Source: Acidobacteriaceae bacterium
GTDB taxonomy: Bacteria; Acidobacteriota; Terriglobia; Bryobacterales; Bryobacteraceae
Direction: 5' to 3'
DNA: 50,589 nucleotides
Assembly (NCBI GenBank): GCA_903970405.1
Contig: CAJCIT010000164.1
Span: 1 to 50,589 of the forward strand
The notes under the pieces are model-generated. The model saw nothing but the letters and a program-made list of their open reading frames with translations, had not been told where the DNA came from and did no database searches. Positions within the stretch are counted from its first letter, which is position 1, and each line of letters begins with the position of its first letter. This document shows positions 16,024 to 24,576 of this stretch, piece by piece. Made by a program: the position numbers and the translations under genes.

Positions 16024-17670
16024 TTACACCGTTCCCTGCTTCATTTGCCCAGCCAAATAATCCGTCGATCGCCACGCCAGCGCCAGAATCGTCAGCGTCG
16101 GGTTCTTTTCGCTGGCAGTTGTAAACGAAGACCCATCCACCACGAAAACGTTCTTCACTTCGTGCATCTGGTTGAAGCCATTGAGGGCCGCCCGTTTCGG
16201 ATCGTCACCCATCCGGCATGTGCCATGTTCGTGGATGGCGCTTCCGGCGGCGTCCAGATCGCCACGCTGAAACGGCATGATCTCGGCCTTGGCGGAGCGC
16301 AGAATGGCTTCGGCCGTATCGTACATCTCGGCGGCCATACGCTGCTCATTCTCGCCCGTCTTGTATTCAATTCGCATCAAGGGAACTCCGTAGGCGTCGG
16401 TCCCGGTTCCTTCCACGGTGATCCGGTTGTCATGGCGGCCAATCACTTCGCCATAGGGATGCAAGGCCACCAGCGCCGGGTAACGTTTCTTGATGGCGGT
16501 CTTCAGATCCACGCCAAAGCCAGGAAGCCGCTTGCCGAAATCCGCACTCTCGCCCGCTCCGCACCCCCAGAACTGCATGCCGTAACCGCGCAGGTAATCT
16601 CGCTTGCGGCCGTCCCGGTGATTGAAGCGCGGCATGTAGATGTGCTCGCCGCCAATGCCACTGTCGTCCTGCGTCGGCGCGCCTATCAGTTCAGGCATGA
16701 AGCCGTACATGTGGAATCGGATCTGCTCCGATAGATACCTTCCAATCACGTCGTTGCTGTTGCCGATGCCGTTTGGATAGCGGGCCGACCGCGAATTGAG
16801 CAGAATGCGGGTGGAATCGATGCAGGAGGCGGCCACGATAACGACACGTGCCCGCAGTTGGTGCTCCTCTTTTGTTCGCCGGTCGAAGTATTGAACGCCG
16901 CTCGCCAAGCCGCGGTCGTCCACAAGCACCCGCGCCACCACGGCATTGTCCACCACCTGCAATTTACCGGTGGCGAACGCCGGTTCAATCAGAAAATCGG
17001 ATGAGTTGAAGAACGCCCCCACATCGCAGCCTTTGCCGCAGGCGCCGCAATAGTGGCAGGCCGGATGGCCGTTATGAGGCTTGGTGAGGACGGCCCGGCG
17101 TCCCGCGACAATCGAAATGCCGGCGTTCTTAGCCGCCTTTTGGAGCAGCCTCTCTCCGCAACGAGGCGGGGGCGGCGGCAAGTGATACCGGCTGCCGGGT
17201 AACGAATCCTGGTCGTCATCGCCCCCGCAGACGCCAATCCATTGATCCACCTTGTCATAGTAGGGAGCAATGTCTTTGTAGCGGATGGGCCACGGGATTT
17301 CCCAACCGTCCTTCGCCGGCCCCTCAAAATCGACGTCGGAATAACGAAGCGAAACGCGGCCCCAGACATTGGTTTTCCCGCCGCGGCCCCACACTCGAAC
17401 TAAGTCGAACGGATAACCGGGCGGGGTCTCGTAAGGCTGTTCTTTCGTGCTCAGGTAGAAATCGGGGGAGTGCTCCCCATTGGCGCGCCGCGCCTCCGCT
17501 TGCCAAGGCTTTACGTGCGACCAGAACTTCGAACGGCTGAAGCGCTCGCCCGCATCGAGCATCAGAACGTCCACCCCTTGGCGGGTCAGGTTCCAGGCGG
17601 CCATTCCCCCGGCGGCGCCGCTGCCGATAATAACCACGTCGTGAACCGGGCCAGGCGTCTTGATCTGCAT
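16024..17670 (-). CDS. GMC family oxidoreductase (FAD-dependent)
   Basis: A 548-residue glucose-methanol-choline oxidoreductase. The FAD-binding Rossmann motif is at the N-terminus ([17 protein letters not shown]), the middle has a cysteine-containing [15 protein letters not shown] segment, and the C-terminus has the active-site pattern [10 protein letters not shown] ... [20 protein letters not shown]. It would oxidise an alcohol or sugar and pass electrons on through a small-subunit partner, in the manner of gluconate 2-dehydrogenase. The longer frame reaches 17784 inside the upstream gene, but I start at ATG 17670: it directly precedes the dinucleotide-binding strand and leaves a 4-base gap after the upstream stop. 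The upstream gene encodes the matching small subunit. Confidence 0.9.
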   Translation of the reverse strand: MQIKTPGPVHDVVIIGSGAAGGMAAWNLTRQGVDVLMLDAGERFSRSKFWSHVKPWQAEARRANGEHSPDFYLSTKEQPYETPPGYPFDLVRVWGRGGKTNVWGRVSLRYSDVDFEGPAKDGWEIPWPIRYKDIAPYYDKVDQWIGVCGGDDDQDSLPGSRYHLPPPPPRCGERLLQKAAKNAGISIVAGRRAVLTKPHNGHPACHYCGACGKGCDVGAFFNSSDFLIEPAFATGKLQVVDNAVVARVLVDDRGLASGVQYFDRRTKEEHQLRARVVIVAASCIDSTRILLNSRSARYPNGIGNSNDVIGRYLSEQIRFHMYGFMPELIGAPTQDDSGIGGEHIYMPRFNHRDGRKRDYLRGYGMQFWGCGAGESADFGKRLPGFGVDLKTAIKKRYPALVALHPYGEVIGRHDNRITVEGTGTDAYGVPLMRIEYKTGENEQRMAAEMYDTAEAILRSAKAEIMPFQRGDLDAAGSAIHEHGTCRMGDDPKRAALNGFNQMHEVKNVFVVDGSSFTTASEKNPTLTILALAWRSTDYLAGQMKQGTV

Positions 17671-17674
17671 GCTT

Positions 17675-18229
17675 TTAACTCTGGTGCTCCGGATGGGTAC
17701 ATCCGGGGAACGAGGTTCGATATGTATTGCCCTGAAAGCCCAACTCTTGAACAAGTCCTTCGCGCGAAGAGTAGTAAGCGTCAATCGTCATATTCTTGAG
17801 AGATTTGAAAAACGGGTGAGGCGGATTGCTGGCGGACATGGCGGTGAGAATCGCCACTTGACCATCGTGAGGGAGACCGAGAAAGGATCCACCGGATGCC
17901 TGATTCACGTGCGCGAATCCATTCGCAAATGTTTCCATCACGCGAGGATTCACCTCCGCGCGGCGATCGATCCAATAGGGCACGCCTGCGTCCACTGCGC
18001 CAGGCGTATCGGTTCGCGGAATGATCAGATCCGTCAGGCAGGCTAATAACGCGAAATCCCCGGTCGAGAAAGCCCGCGGATTTCCCGCAGCCTTGTGCCC
18101 TTCTTCAGCGGCGTCCCCGGAATGAGTGTGATGGCTTTCTTCTTGTGAACCGGGGCCCGCGTCCACCAGAGTCTTGGCGATGGCCGGCGTTGCCGCCAAA
18201 ACAGCGAGAGCAGTGCGTCGACTTGTCAT
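17675..18229 (-). CDS. Gluconate 2-dehydrogenase subunit 3 family protein
   Basis: A 184-residue protein of the gluconate 2-dehydrogenase subunit 3 family, the small subunit that typically accompanies a GMC flavoprotein. The N-terminus ([20 protein letters not shown]) looks like a Tat signal, suggesting the partner enzyme is carried out of the cytoplasm with it. Family motifs are [20 protein letters not shown] and [11 protein letters not shown] His-rich linker ([17 protein letters not shown]) sits between signal and domain and could bind metal. Four bases separate its stop from the GMC gene. A possible promoter lies upstream, between it and the divergent phosphodiesterase gene. Confidence 0.87.
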   Translation of the reverse strand: MTSRRTALAVLAATPAIAKTLVDAGPGSQEESHHTHSGDAAEEGHKAAGNPRAFSTGDFALLACLTDLIIPRTDTPGAVDAGVPYWIDRRAEVNPRVMETFANGFAHVNQASGGSFLGLPHDGQVAILTAMSASNPPHPFFKSLKNMTIDAYYSSREGLVQELGFQGNTYRTSFPGCTHPEHQS

Positions 18230-18265
18230 AATTACATCTAACTCGGAGGTCTGGCGTATTGAGGC

Positions 18266-18295
18266 AGTATATACCGTTATCAGGCTTGCTCAGAA
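18266..18295 (-). promoter_or_regulatory. Candidate sigma-70-type promoter of the GMC/subunit 3 operon
   Basis: On the minus strand a TATACT box (18266-18271) lies 37 bases upstream of the subunit 3 ATG, with TTCTGA 18 bases further upstream. The -35 match is weak (three of six). It lies in a 150-base divergent spacer shared with the plus-strand phosphodiesterase operon. This is a pattern match only. Confidence 0.3.
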
Positions 18296-18379
18296 GCCGC
18301 GAGACAATGGAGCCGTGAAAGAATCGGCGCGCGGTGGCGGGCCTGCCGGTCCGGGCTGCGGTGCGATACTTGCAGAGTG

Positions 18380-20557
18380 ATGGCAAGGCCTGACGAGACC
18401 CAGTCTCAAGATGCCTTGTTTCATGGGCAAAAGCATATCCGGGCCTTCATTGGCGTGCTCCTGGCCGCAAGCGGGTTGCTCGATGTCTTCTTTTTTAGCG
18501 GGGCGCCCCCACACGATGCGCTTCATCAGGCCTACATTGGTCCCGGCGCGGGATTCGCGTTTCTCGGTTCATTTCTCGCCATCGCGCTCTCGCTTCTGGC
18601 AAGCCTGGTCTCGTTGTTGGTCTGGCCGTTCCGGATTCTTTGGCTAGCGTTGCGGCGCCAAGGCCGCTTTGGAAACGCGCAAGTGAAGAAGGCGATCGTC
18701 TTGGGGCTGGACGGCCTCGATCCAAAACTCACCGAACAATGGATGGCGGAAGGGAAATTGCCGAATTTGGCCCGATTGCGGGAAACCGGGTCTTACAGCC
18801 GGCTCCGGACCACCTTTCCCCCACTATCGCCCGTGGCGTGGTCCACCTTTGCGACCGGCGTCAATCCGGCTCGTCACAACATCTTCGATTTCTTAAATCG
18901 CGATCTGCGCACTTATGCGCCTGAGCTTTCGTCGGCGCGCGTATGGCCCCCATCGCGCTTCCTGAAGATACTCCGATGGCGAATCCCGCTGTCGAAAGCA
19001 CATGTGGAATTGAAGCGCAAGAGCGAACCGTTCTGGAACATTCTTGGACGGAATGCCATCGGCAGCACGATTCTTCGCGTACCCGTCACGTTTCCGCCGG
19101 AGCCATTCAACGGGCGGCTGCTATCGGCAATGGCGACGCCCGATCTGCGCGGCACCCAAGGCAGCTTTTCATACTTTTCCAGCAGGCCCTCGAATAACCC
19201 TTCCGCCGCGGCGGATGCGCCGGCAGCCGAAGGTGGAGTGCGTCTTCCGCTGACCGCGCGCAATGGCAGGTTTACCGGCTCTCTGACGGGTCCGGAAAGG
19301 GCGCAAGTAAGGTTTGAGGTGAAGGCCATCGACGACATGAGCGCCGAGCTTTCTATCGATCAGCAGACGTTGACGCTCCGGTTGGGCGAATACACGGACT
19401 GGATCAGGCTACGCTTTCCCACCAGGGGCATCGCATCGGCGCATGGAATTGTCCGGTTCCTCTTGACGGCAATCGCGCCCGATGTCTCGGTCTACGTGAC
19501 GCCGGTCGAGATTGATCCGGAAAACCCCGCTCTTCCCATCAGCTATCCCAGCTACTATGCAATCTATCTGGCCAAACTGCTGGGTTCGTTCGCCACCCTG
19601 GGCATGGCGGAGGATACCTGGGCTTTGAACGAAGGGGCCATCGATGAGGACGCGTTTCTTAAACAGGCCACGCTGATTCAAGCGGAGCGGGAGGCCATGT
19701 TTTTCAGTGCGCTGGACCGCACCAAGCGCGGCGTGGTGGCGTGCGTGTTCGATACCTCAGACCGCGTGCAGCACATGTTCTACCGATACCTGGAGCCGAC
19801 CTCGCACGGCCCCGGATTAGCTCGCCACGCGGCTGTGATTGAGGACCTCTATCGCGACATGGATCGCGTGGTGGGGCAAACGATGAAGTACGCCGGTCCG
19901 GAGACGGCTCTATTCGTTCTCTCAGATCACGGCTTCTGCTCATTCCGGCGAGGCGTGAATTTGAACGCCTGGCTGCGCCAAAACGGGTACCTGGCGTTGG
20001 AGACGGGACTCGCGGAGGGCGGCGAGTACTTCGCCGGGATCCACTGGCCCCGCACGCGCGCCTATACATTTGGATTGAGCGGCATTTATCTGAATGTTCG
20101 CGGGCGCGAGGCCCAGGGCGTCGTGACCAGAGAAGAAGCGTCGGCTCTGCGAGAGGAGCTGAAGTCGAAACTAGCGGGGCTTGTAGACGAGGCGGAGGGT
20201 GCGGTGGCCATTCGCGATGTGTACGATGCGAACACGATTTATAACGGACCGTACCTGGATGCGGCGCCCGACTTGATTGTGGGCTATGCGGCCGGGTACC
20301 GCGCTTCATGGAGCGCGGCGGTAGGCAAAGTAAGCGCCAATGTTTTTGAGGACAATTCGAAGTGCTGGAGCGGCGACCATTGCGTGGATCCGAGCCTGGT
20401 GCCGGGCGTACTGTTCTCAAACCGGAAACTGATGGCGCCCGACTCAGCCGTTAACCCAAGCGTTGGCCCAGGCATCGAAGATATGGCGCCGACGATTCTG
20501 CGGCTGTTCGGCGTCGACGTGCCGCGCTGGATGGAGGGCCGGCCGCTATGCGTTTGA
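18380..20557 (+). CDS. Membrane-anchored type I phosphodiesterase/alkaline phosphatase family protein
   Basis: A 725-residue protein of the alkaline phosphatase superfamily (type I phosphodiesterase/nucleotide pyrophosphatase branch). Two N-terminal hydrophobic segments (about 21-40 and 55-83, the latter AYIGPGAGFAFLGSFLAIAL) anchor it. The catalytic domain starts at KAIVLGLDGLDP (metal-binding D111), with the nucleophile region PPLSPVAWSTFATG (probably Ser150), and later VLSDHGFCSFRRGVNLN and GDHCVDPSLVPG giving further metal ligands. An inserted beta region lies at about 240-400. The substrate is unknown: nucleotide, lipid or glycan phosphate. GTG at 18377 is an alternative start. It is the first gene of a three-gene overlapping operon, overlapping the small gene by 10 bases. 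Confidence 0.87.
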   Translation: MARPDETQSQDALFHGQKHIRAFIGVLLAASGLLDVFFFSGAPPHDALHQAYIGPGAGFAFLGSFLAIALSLLASLVSLLVWPFRILWLALRRQGRFGNAQVKKAIVLGLDGLDPKLTEQWMAEGKLPNLARLRETGSYSRLRTTFPPLSPVAWSTFATGVNPARHNIFDFLNRDLRTYAPELSSARVWPPSRFLKILRWRIPLSKAHVELKRKSEPFWNILGRNAIGSTILRVPVTFPPEPFNGRLLSAMATPDLRGTQGSFSYFSSRPSNNPSAAADAPAAEGGVRLPLTARNGRFTGSLTGPERAQVRFEVKAIDDMSAELSIDQQTLTLRLGEYTDWIRLRFPTRGIASAHGIVRFLLTAIAPDVSVYVTPVEIDPENPALPISYPSYYAIYLAKLLGSFATLGMAEDTWALNEGAIDEDAFLKQATLIQAEREAMFFSALDRTKRGVVACVFDTSDRVQHMFYRYLEPTSHGPGLARHAAVIEDLYRDMDRVVGQTMKYAGPETALFVLSDHGFCSFRRGVNLNAWLRQNGYLALETGLAEGGEYFAGIHWPRTRAYTFGLSGIYLNVRGREAQGVVTREEASALREELKSKLAGLVDEAEGAVAIRDVYDANTIYNGPYLDAAPDLIVGYAAGYRASWSAAVGKVSANVFEDNSKCWSGDHCVDPSLVPGVLFSNRKLMAPDSAVNPSVGPGIEDMAPTILRLFGVDVPRWMEGRPLCV

Positions 20558-20742
20558 AGGAGACCGTCAAACTCAACAAGTCGATTTGCGACCGGGCCCG
20601 AGCGGTGGTGCGGAAAGCCGGCTACAGTTCATTGGAGGAGTTCATTGAACACGCCATGGAGCGGGATCTGGGACGGCTGGAGCAAGCGGAGTCAAAGGAG
20701 AATTTGATCGAAAGGCTGAAGGGGTTGGGCTACCTGGAGTGA
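20548..20742 (+). CDS. Small ribbon-helix-helix-like protein between two phosphodiesterases
   Basis: A 64-residue protein: a basic beta-like N-terminus (MRLKETVKLNKSICDRARAV) followed by two amphipathic helices (AGYSSLEEFIEHAMERDLGR and a Glu/Lys helix ending RLKGLGYLE). The first ~45 residues resemble CopG/Arc ribbon-helix-helix proteins, so DNA binding as a dimer is plausible. The C-terminal LKGLGYLE ending resembles the LKxLGY tail seen on many sulfatases and phosphatases, which may hint at docking to the neighbours instead. The ATG overlaps the upstream stop by 10 bases and its TGA overlaps the next GTG (GTGA), so it is translationally coupled on both sides. Confidence 0.75.
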   Translation: MRLKETVKLNKSICDRARAVVRKAGYSSLEEFIEHAMERDLGRLEQAESKENLIERLKGLGYLE

Positions 20743-23369
20743 CTCCGGTCGACTTAGGCGCGGGTTCGCTGGCGCTGATTGCCGCCGTGGGTCTGGTTAC
20801 GGGCGTAGTTAGTATCTGGTTTATCAGGAGGCTCACAGATGGCGCCCGCGTGCGCGCCGCCGTGAACCTGGTTATCGCGCACTTACTGGAGTTTCGGCTC
20901 TTTGCCGCGGAACCCGCCGTCATCGTAAGGGCTCAATGGTACCTGATTGTGGCGAACGGGCGTCTATTGCGCTTGATTCTGATTCCTTCGCTCTTGTTGC
21001 TGCTGCCGTTCCTGGCGCTGATTGCTCTGTTGGACGGTGTGCTCGGACACGCGCCGATCAGGGTGGGCGAGCCGGCGGTGATCACGGTGCAATGCCGGAA
21101 TGCGCCAGACACCTTAACCGGCGATATTCGCCTTGACGCTCCGCAAGGTATTGCCGTTGAGAGCCCGCCCGTGCGAATTCCAGCCGGCGCGCAGGTGTGT
21201 TGGCGCGTACGGGCGCTTTCCGCGGTCTCAGGCTCGCTCCAGATCCATGATGGCGGCCGCTTAGTGACTAAAACGATATCCGCAGGAGAGGGGCTGCGAC
21301 GACTCTCTACTCGCCGGGGCGGCGCGGTTTTTTCACTTCTGCTGCATCCCTGGGAGTTGCCCTTTTCCGACCCGAAAATCGAGTGGATTGGCATCGAGTA
21401 TCCGAAGGCCACTGTGTACGGCGCGCACTGGCTGTTCTGGTTCTCATTGGGTTCTCTCATCGGCATGGCGATAGCCCTGATGCCAGGCTGGCGCTTCCCC
21501 GTCGCCACGCTTCTGCTCATCGCCTCGAGCGCGTCCTGCCTTTCTGATAAGACCTCCGGTTACCCCAGCGTCATCGTGCTGGGAGTGGATGGCATGGATC
21601 CGGCCTTTGTGGAACGCCATTGGGACGCGCTCCCCAACTTGGCTGCCCTCCGCCGCCAGGGGTCATTCCTCCGTCTGGCCACCACGACGCCTCCGCAGAG
21701 CCCTGTGGCTTGGTCCACCTTCATTACCGGCCTCGAGCCGGCAGACCATGAGATCTTCGACTTCGTTCACCGCGACCCCAGAATGCTTCAGCCCTTTTCA
21801 TCGATGTCCCGGACGGAGGAGGCGGCGAAGACGCTCACACTGGGGCCGTACCTGCTTCCCTTGTCGAGTTCGCGCGTCGTGTCTCTTCGCCAAGGCACGC
21901 CTTTTTGGACCACTCTGGCCGCAAAGGGGATTCCCGTCGAAGTGGTCCGCATGCCCACCAACTACCCGCCCGAACAGCAGGGGCATGCGCTCTCTGGAAT
22001 GGGAACGCCCGATCTGATCGGCACTCTCGGCACATTCACTCTCTTTACCGGCGATCCGCTGGAAGCCTCGCGGGATGTGCCTGGCGGCAGGATCGTCAAG
22101 GTGGCGTTCAACGGAAACCGCGCGAACCTGGTTTTGGAGGGGCCCCGCAATACCCTGAGAAAGGACGGCCGCGTTACCTCGGTGAACGTAACCGTGGATG
22201 TTGACCCGGAGAATGCGGCTGCCAGAATCAAGATCGGAGAGAACACGGTCATCCTCAATGAGGGCGAATGGTCCGATTGGATTCCGGCCGATTTCCCATT
22301 GATTCCTCACCTTTCCTCGGTCACGGGGATGGTCCGAATCTTTGCCAGGCAGCTTCGGCCTGGCCTGGAACTCTACTTCTCTCCCATCAATATCGATCCG
22401 CTCAACCCGGCGCTTCCCATCTCGGCGCCTCCGGACTGGTCAAGCGCTGTCGCGCATGAAGCCGGGCGCTATTACACCATGGGTACTCCTGAAGACACCT
22501 CGGCCCTGCGTCAGAACGTTCTGACACTGGATCAGTTTCAAGCGCAAACCAAGCTGGTCTTCGACGAAGAACACCGGCTGCTTCAGTACTCTCTCCGCCA
22601 CTTTCGCGGCGGTCTGTTGTTCTTCTATTTCTCCTCCATCGATCAGAATTCACATATTCTGTGGGACAGGTATGAAGCGGACCTGTTAAAGGTCTACCGG
22701 GAGATTGACATGTGCGTCGGTGAAGTCAGGAACTCGGCGCCTGGTGCTGAGTTGATTGTGATGTCTGACCACGGTTTCACCAGCTACCGCCGTTCGGTTC
22801 ATCTCAATACCTGGCTGAATCATCGCGGCTTCCATGGCGTAACCGGGCCAGCGGGAAACGAGACGGACTTCTCCGCTGTCGATTGGCCCGCGACTCAAGC
22901 CTACGCACTGGGACTGAATGGCCTCTATGTCAATCTCCAGGGCCGCGAGGCTCATGGAATTGTGCTGCCCGGGGAACAGCGGCGCGCCCTGATCGCCAAT
23001 CTGCGTCAGCAACTGCTGGCGTGGCGCGATCCTCTGGATGGCCGGCAGATTGTCGAATCCGTGGATGAGACCCGGATCACCCCTCATAACGCCGAATTCG
23101 CGCCCGATCTCATTGTCGGCTACGCGCGCGGTTATCGTGGCTCCTGGCAAACGGGCCTGGGTGGCATGGCCCCGGAAGAACTGGAAGACAATATGGACGC
23201 CTGGATCGGCGATCACTGCATCGACGCACGCGAAGTGCCGGGCGTCTTGTTTACGAGCAGGAAGATCTCCGGCCCCGGACCGCGGCTTCAGGACGTCACG
23301 GCTTCCGTTCTCGGACTCTTCGGTCTGAATCCGCCGAAAGGCTCATCGGCCAGGAACTTCTACCATTGA
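20739..23369 (+). CDS. Membrane protein fused to type I phosphodiesterase/alkaline phosphatase domain
   Basis: An 876-residue protein. The N-terminal part (1-270) has membrane helices at about 7-30, 76-98, 228-250 and 253-267, with a beta-rich segment between (about 100-185) and the motif VIAHLLEFRLFAAEPAVIVR. The C-terminal part (about 275-876) is a second phosphodiesterase, paralogous to the first: VIVLGVDGMDP, TTPPQSPVAWSTFITG, VMSDHGFTSYRRSVHLNTWL and GDHCIDAREVPG. The junction TLLLIASSASCLSDKTSG looks like a lipoprotein signal peptide, suggesting a fused former lipoprotein. The start is GTG at 20739, overlapping the small gene's stop. It probably acts on a phosphodiester substrate at the periplasmic face. 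Last gene of the operon. Confidence 0.85.
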   Translation: MTPVDLGAGSLALIAAVGLVTGVVSIWFIRRLTDGARVRAAVNLVIAHLLEFRLFAAEPAVIVRAQWYLIVANGRLLRLILIPSLLLLLPFLALIALLDGVLGHAPIRVGEPAVITVQCRNAPDTLTGDIRLDAPQGIAVESPPVRIPAGAQVCWRVRALSAVSGSLQIHDGGRLVTKTISAGEGLRRLSTRRGGAVFSLLLHPWELPFSDPKIEWIGIEYPKATVYGAHWLFWFSLGSLIGMAIALMPGWRFPVATLLLIASSASCLSDKTSGYPSVIVLGVDGMDPAFVERHWDALPNLAALRRQGSFLRLATTTPPQSPVAWSTFITGLEPADHEIFDFVHRDPRMLQPFSSMSRTEEAAKTLTLGPYLLPLSSSRVVSLRQGTPFWTTLAAKGIPVEVVRMPTNYPPEQQGHALSGMGTPDLIGTLGTFTLFTGDPLEASRDVPGGRIVKVAFNGNRANLVLEGPRNTLRKDGRVTSVNVTVDVDPENAAARIKIGENTVILNEGEWSDWIPADFPLIPHLSSVTGMVRIFARQLRPGLELYFSPINIDPLNPALPISAPPDWSSAVAHEAGRYYTMGTPEDTSALRQNVLTLDQFQAQTKLVFDEEHRLLQYSLRHFRGGLLFFYFSSIDQNSHILWDRYEADLLKVYREIDMCVGEVRNSAPGAELIVMSDHGFTSYRRSVHLNTWLNHRGFHGVTGPAGNETDFSAVDWPATQAYALGLNGLYVNLQGREAHGIVLPGEQRRALIANLRQQLLAWRDPLDGRQIVESVDETRITPHNAEFAPDLIVGYARGYRGSWQTGLGGMAPEELEDNMDAWIGDHCIDAREVPGVLFTSRKISGPGPRLQDVTASVLGLFGLNPPKGSSARNFYH

Positions 23370-23427
23370 CTTGCCTGGCGGCTTCGATCAAAGCTTCCGG
23401 AGCCAGACAACCGCGCCCACGCCTTCT

Positions 23428-23462
23428 GAGCCGCGACCGTCAGGGAGCGACCGGTTGGTCCC
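23428..23462. repeat. Single copy of the GAGCCGCGACCGTCAGGG repeat
   Basis: Bases 23428-23447 match the 20-base arm GAGCCGCGACCGTCAGGGAG, and the next 15 bases (CGACCGGTTGGTCCC) match the inner flank of the copy near 11560 in inverse orientation. It lies in the 153-base gap between the phosphodiesterase operon and the secreted cyclophilin. This copy has no inverted partner. Confidence 0.7.
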
Positions 23463-23522
23463 TTAAGTTAACGGCCGCGTCTGAACTGGGCGCCCAGGGC
23501 AGCGTTTGAGAGAATTCGAATC

Positions 23523-24164
23523 GTGGCCCGGAAGCTGCTCCCGTTCAAGAAATTGTTCGTCACTATCGCTGCGCTCGCTTTCGGCGTTTGCTTTGCCTGC
23601 GGTGGCAAGCCGAAAGCCATCGGTCCGGCGCCGGCCGAATTCAAAGTGACGCTCCAGACCACAAAAGGCCCGGTGGTTATTCTCATCCATCGCGACTGGG
23701 CCCCCATTGGGGCCGACCATTTCTACGAACTGGTCAAGATCGGCTACTTCAACGACAACTACTTCTACCGCGCGCTGAAGGGTTTTATCGTGCAATGGGG
23801 CATCAACGGCGAGCCCCAGGTGACCAAGGACTGGAGCGTGCTCACCATCAAGGACGATCCCCGGAAGCAGGACAACTTGCGCGGCCGAATCTCCTTCGCC
23901 AAGCCCGAAGAGGCGAATGGGCGGTCGACCCTGGTGTTTGTGAATCTGGCCGATAACAAGATTCTGGACGCCCAGGGATTTGTTCCATTCGGCGAAGTAG
24001 TGGAAGGTATGGGCGCCATTGACAGCCTTTATATGGACTACGGGGACGGGCCGCCCGCCGGCACCGGCCCCGATCCCTCCGCCTTTCAAGAGTTAGGGAA
24101 CGCCTTGATTGAACACCGCTTCGACAAACTGGACAGGATCAAGAAAGCGGTGGTGGCTCAGTAA
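23523..24164 (+). CDS. Exported cyclophilin-type peptidyl-prolyl isomerase
   Basis: A 213-residue protein with an N-terminal signal segment (FVTIAALAFGVCFAC) that could be a lipoprotein signal (CFAC) or a normal one; the lipobox is imperfect. The body is cyclophilin-like but divergent: FKVTLQTTKGPVVILIHRDW, DHFYELVKIGYFNDNYFYRA, FIVQWGINGEP, RGRISFAK, STLVFVNLADN and FVPFGEVVEGMGAID. The usual FHR arginine motif is FYRALKGFIVQWG and still has the arginine; the groove NGSQFFI is replaced by RSTLVFVN. It presumably assists folding in the periplasm. GTG start at 23523. The antitoxin gene follows after 26 bases. Confidence 0.87.
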   Translation: MARKLLPFKKLFVTIAALAFGVCFACGGKPKAIGPAPAEFKVTLQTTKGPVVILIHRDWAPIGADHFYELVKIGYFNDNYFYRALKGFIVQWGINGEPQVTKDWSVLTIKDDPRKQDNLRGRISFAKPEEANGRSTLVFVNLADNKILDAQGFVPFGEVVEGMGAIDSLYMDYGDGPPAGTGPDPSAFQELGNALIEHRFDKLDRIKKAVVAQ

Positions 24165-24190
24165 GGTCAAGAAGCCCCTATGATGAACTC

Positions 24191-24460
24191 ATGGAGCCAA
24201 CCGTCCTAGGCGTCACCGCGGCTGAACTGGCTGGCGATGTGCGGGCTATCCTGCACAGCGTTGAAACCGGGGCGGAGGTGATCATCGAAAGGAATGCACA
24301 GCCCGTGGCGGTTCTGCGCGCCGCAGTCCCTTCGCACCGCAAGCTCTCAGAATGCATTGCTCTGCTGCCGGCGGATTCAACAGCCGCCATTGACCCTGAC
24401 TTCGCCGCCGATGTGGAAGCCGCAATCGCGGCTCATCGGGAACCTTTGGACACGCAATGA
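24191..24460 (+). CDS. Phd/YefM-type antitoxin without a recognisable toxin
   Basis: An 89-residue protein with the prevent-host-death pattern: a short beta strand and helix (VTAAELAGDVRAILHSVETG) followed by the characteristic EVIIERNAQPVAVLRA, then an acidic/helical tail that would wrap a toxin. Antitoxins of this type bind DNA and usually precede a PIN or Doc toxin. Here an ATG overlaps the stop (ATGA at 24457-24460), but that frame ends after 13 codons and shows no PIN motif, so the toxin seems lost or replaced. It follows the cyclophilin gene closely. Confidence 0.75.
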   Translation: MEPTVLGVTAAELAGDVRAILHSVETGAEVIIERNAQPVAVLRAAVPSHRKLSECIALLPADSTAAIDPDFAADVEAAIAAHREPLDTQ

Positions 24461-24576
24461 CGAATTTTCGGGCCGCTGATTTCCCTGCGCGTTCCTGACG
24501 CCTGATGCGTCCACAACGCTAGGGGTACCCGCGCTTCACGAAAACAGGGTACGCTTAGAAGCGGGAGAAACTGACG

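Noticed and set aside
19704-20420. 238-codon minus-strand frame inside the first phosphodiesterase
   Set aside because: Arg/Pro/Ser-rich shadow of a well-supported plus-strand gene; no motif.
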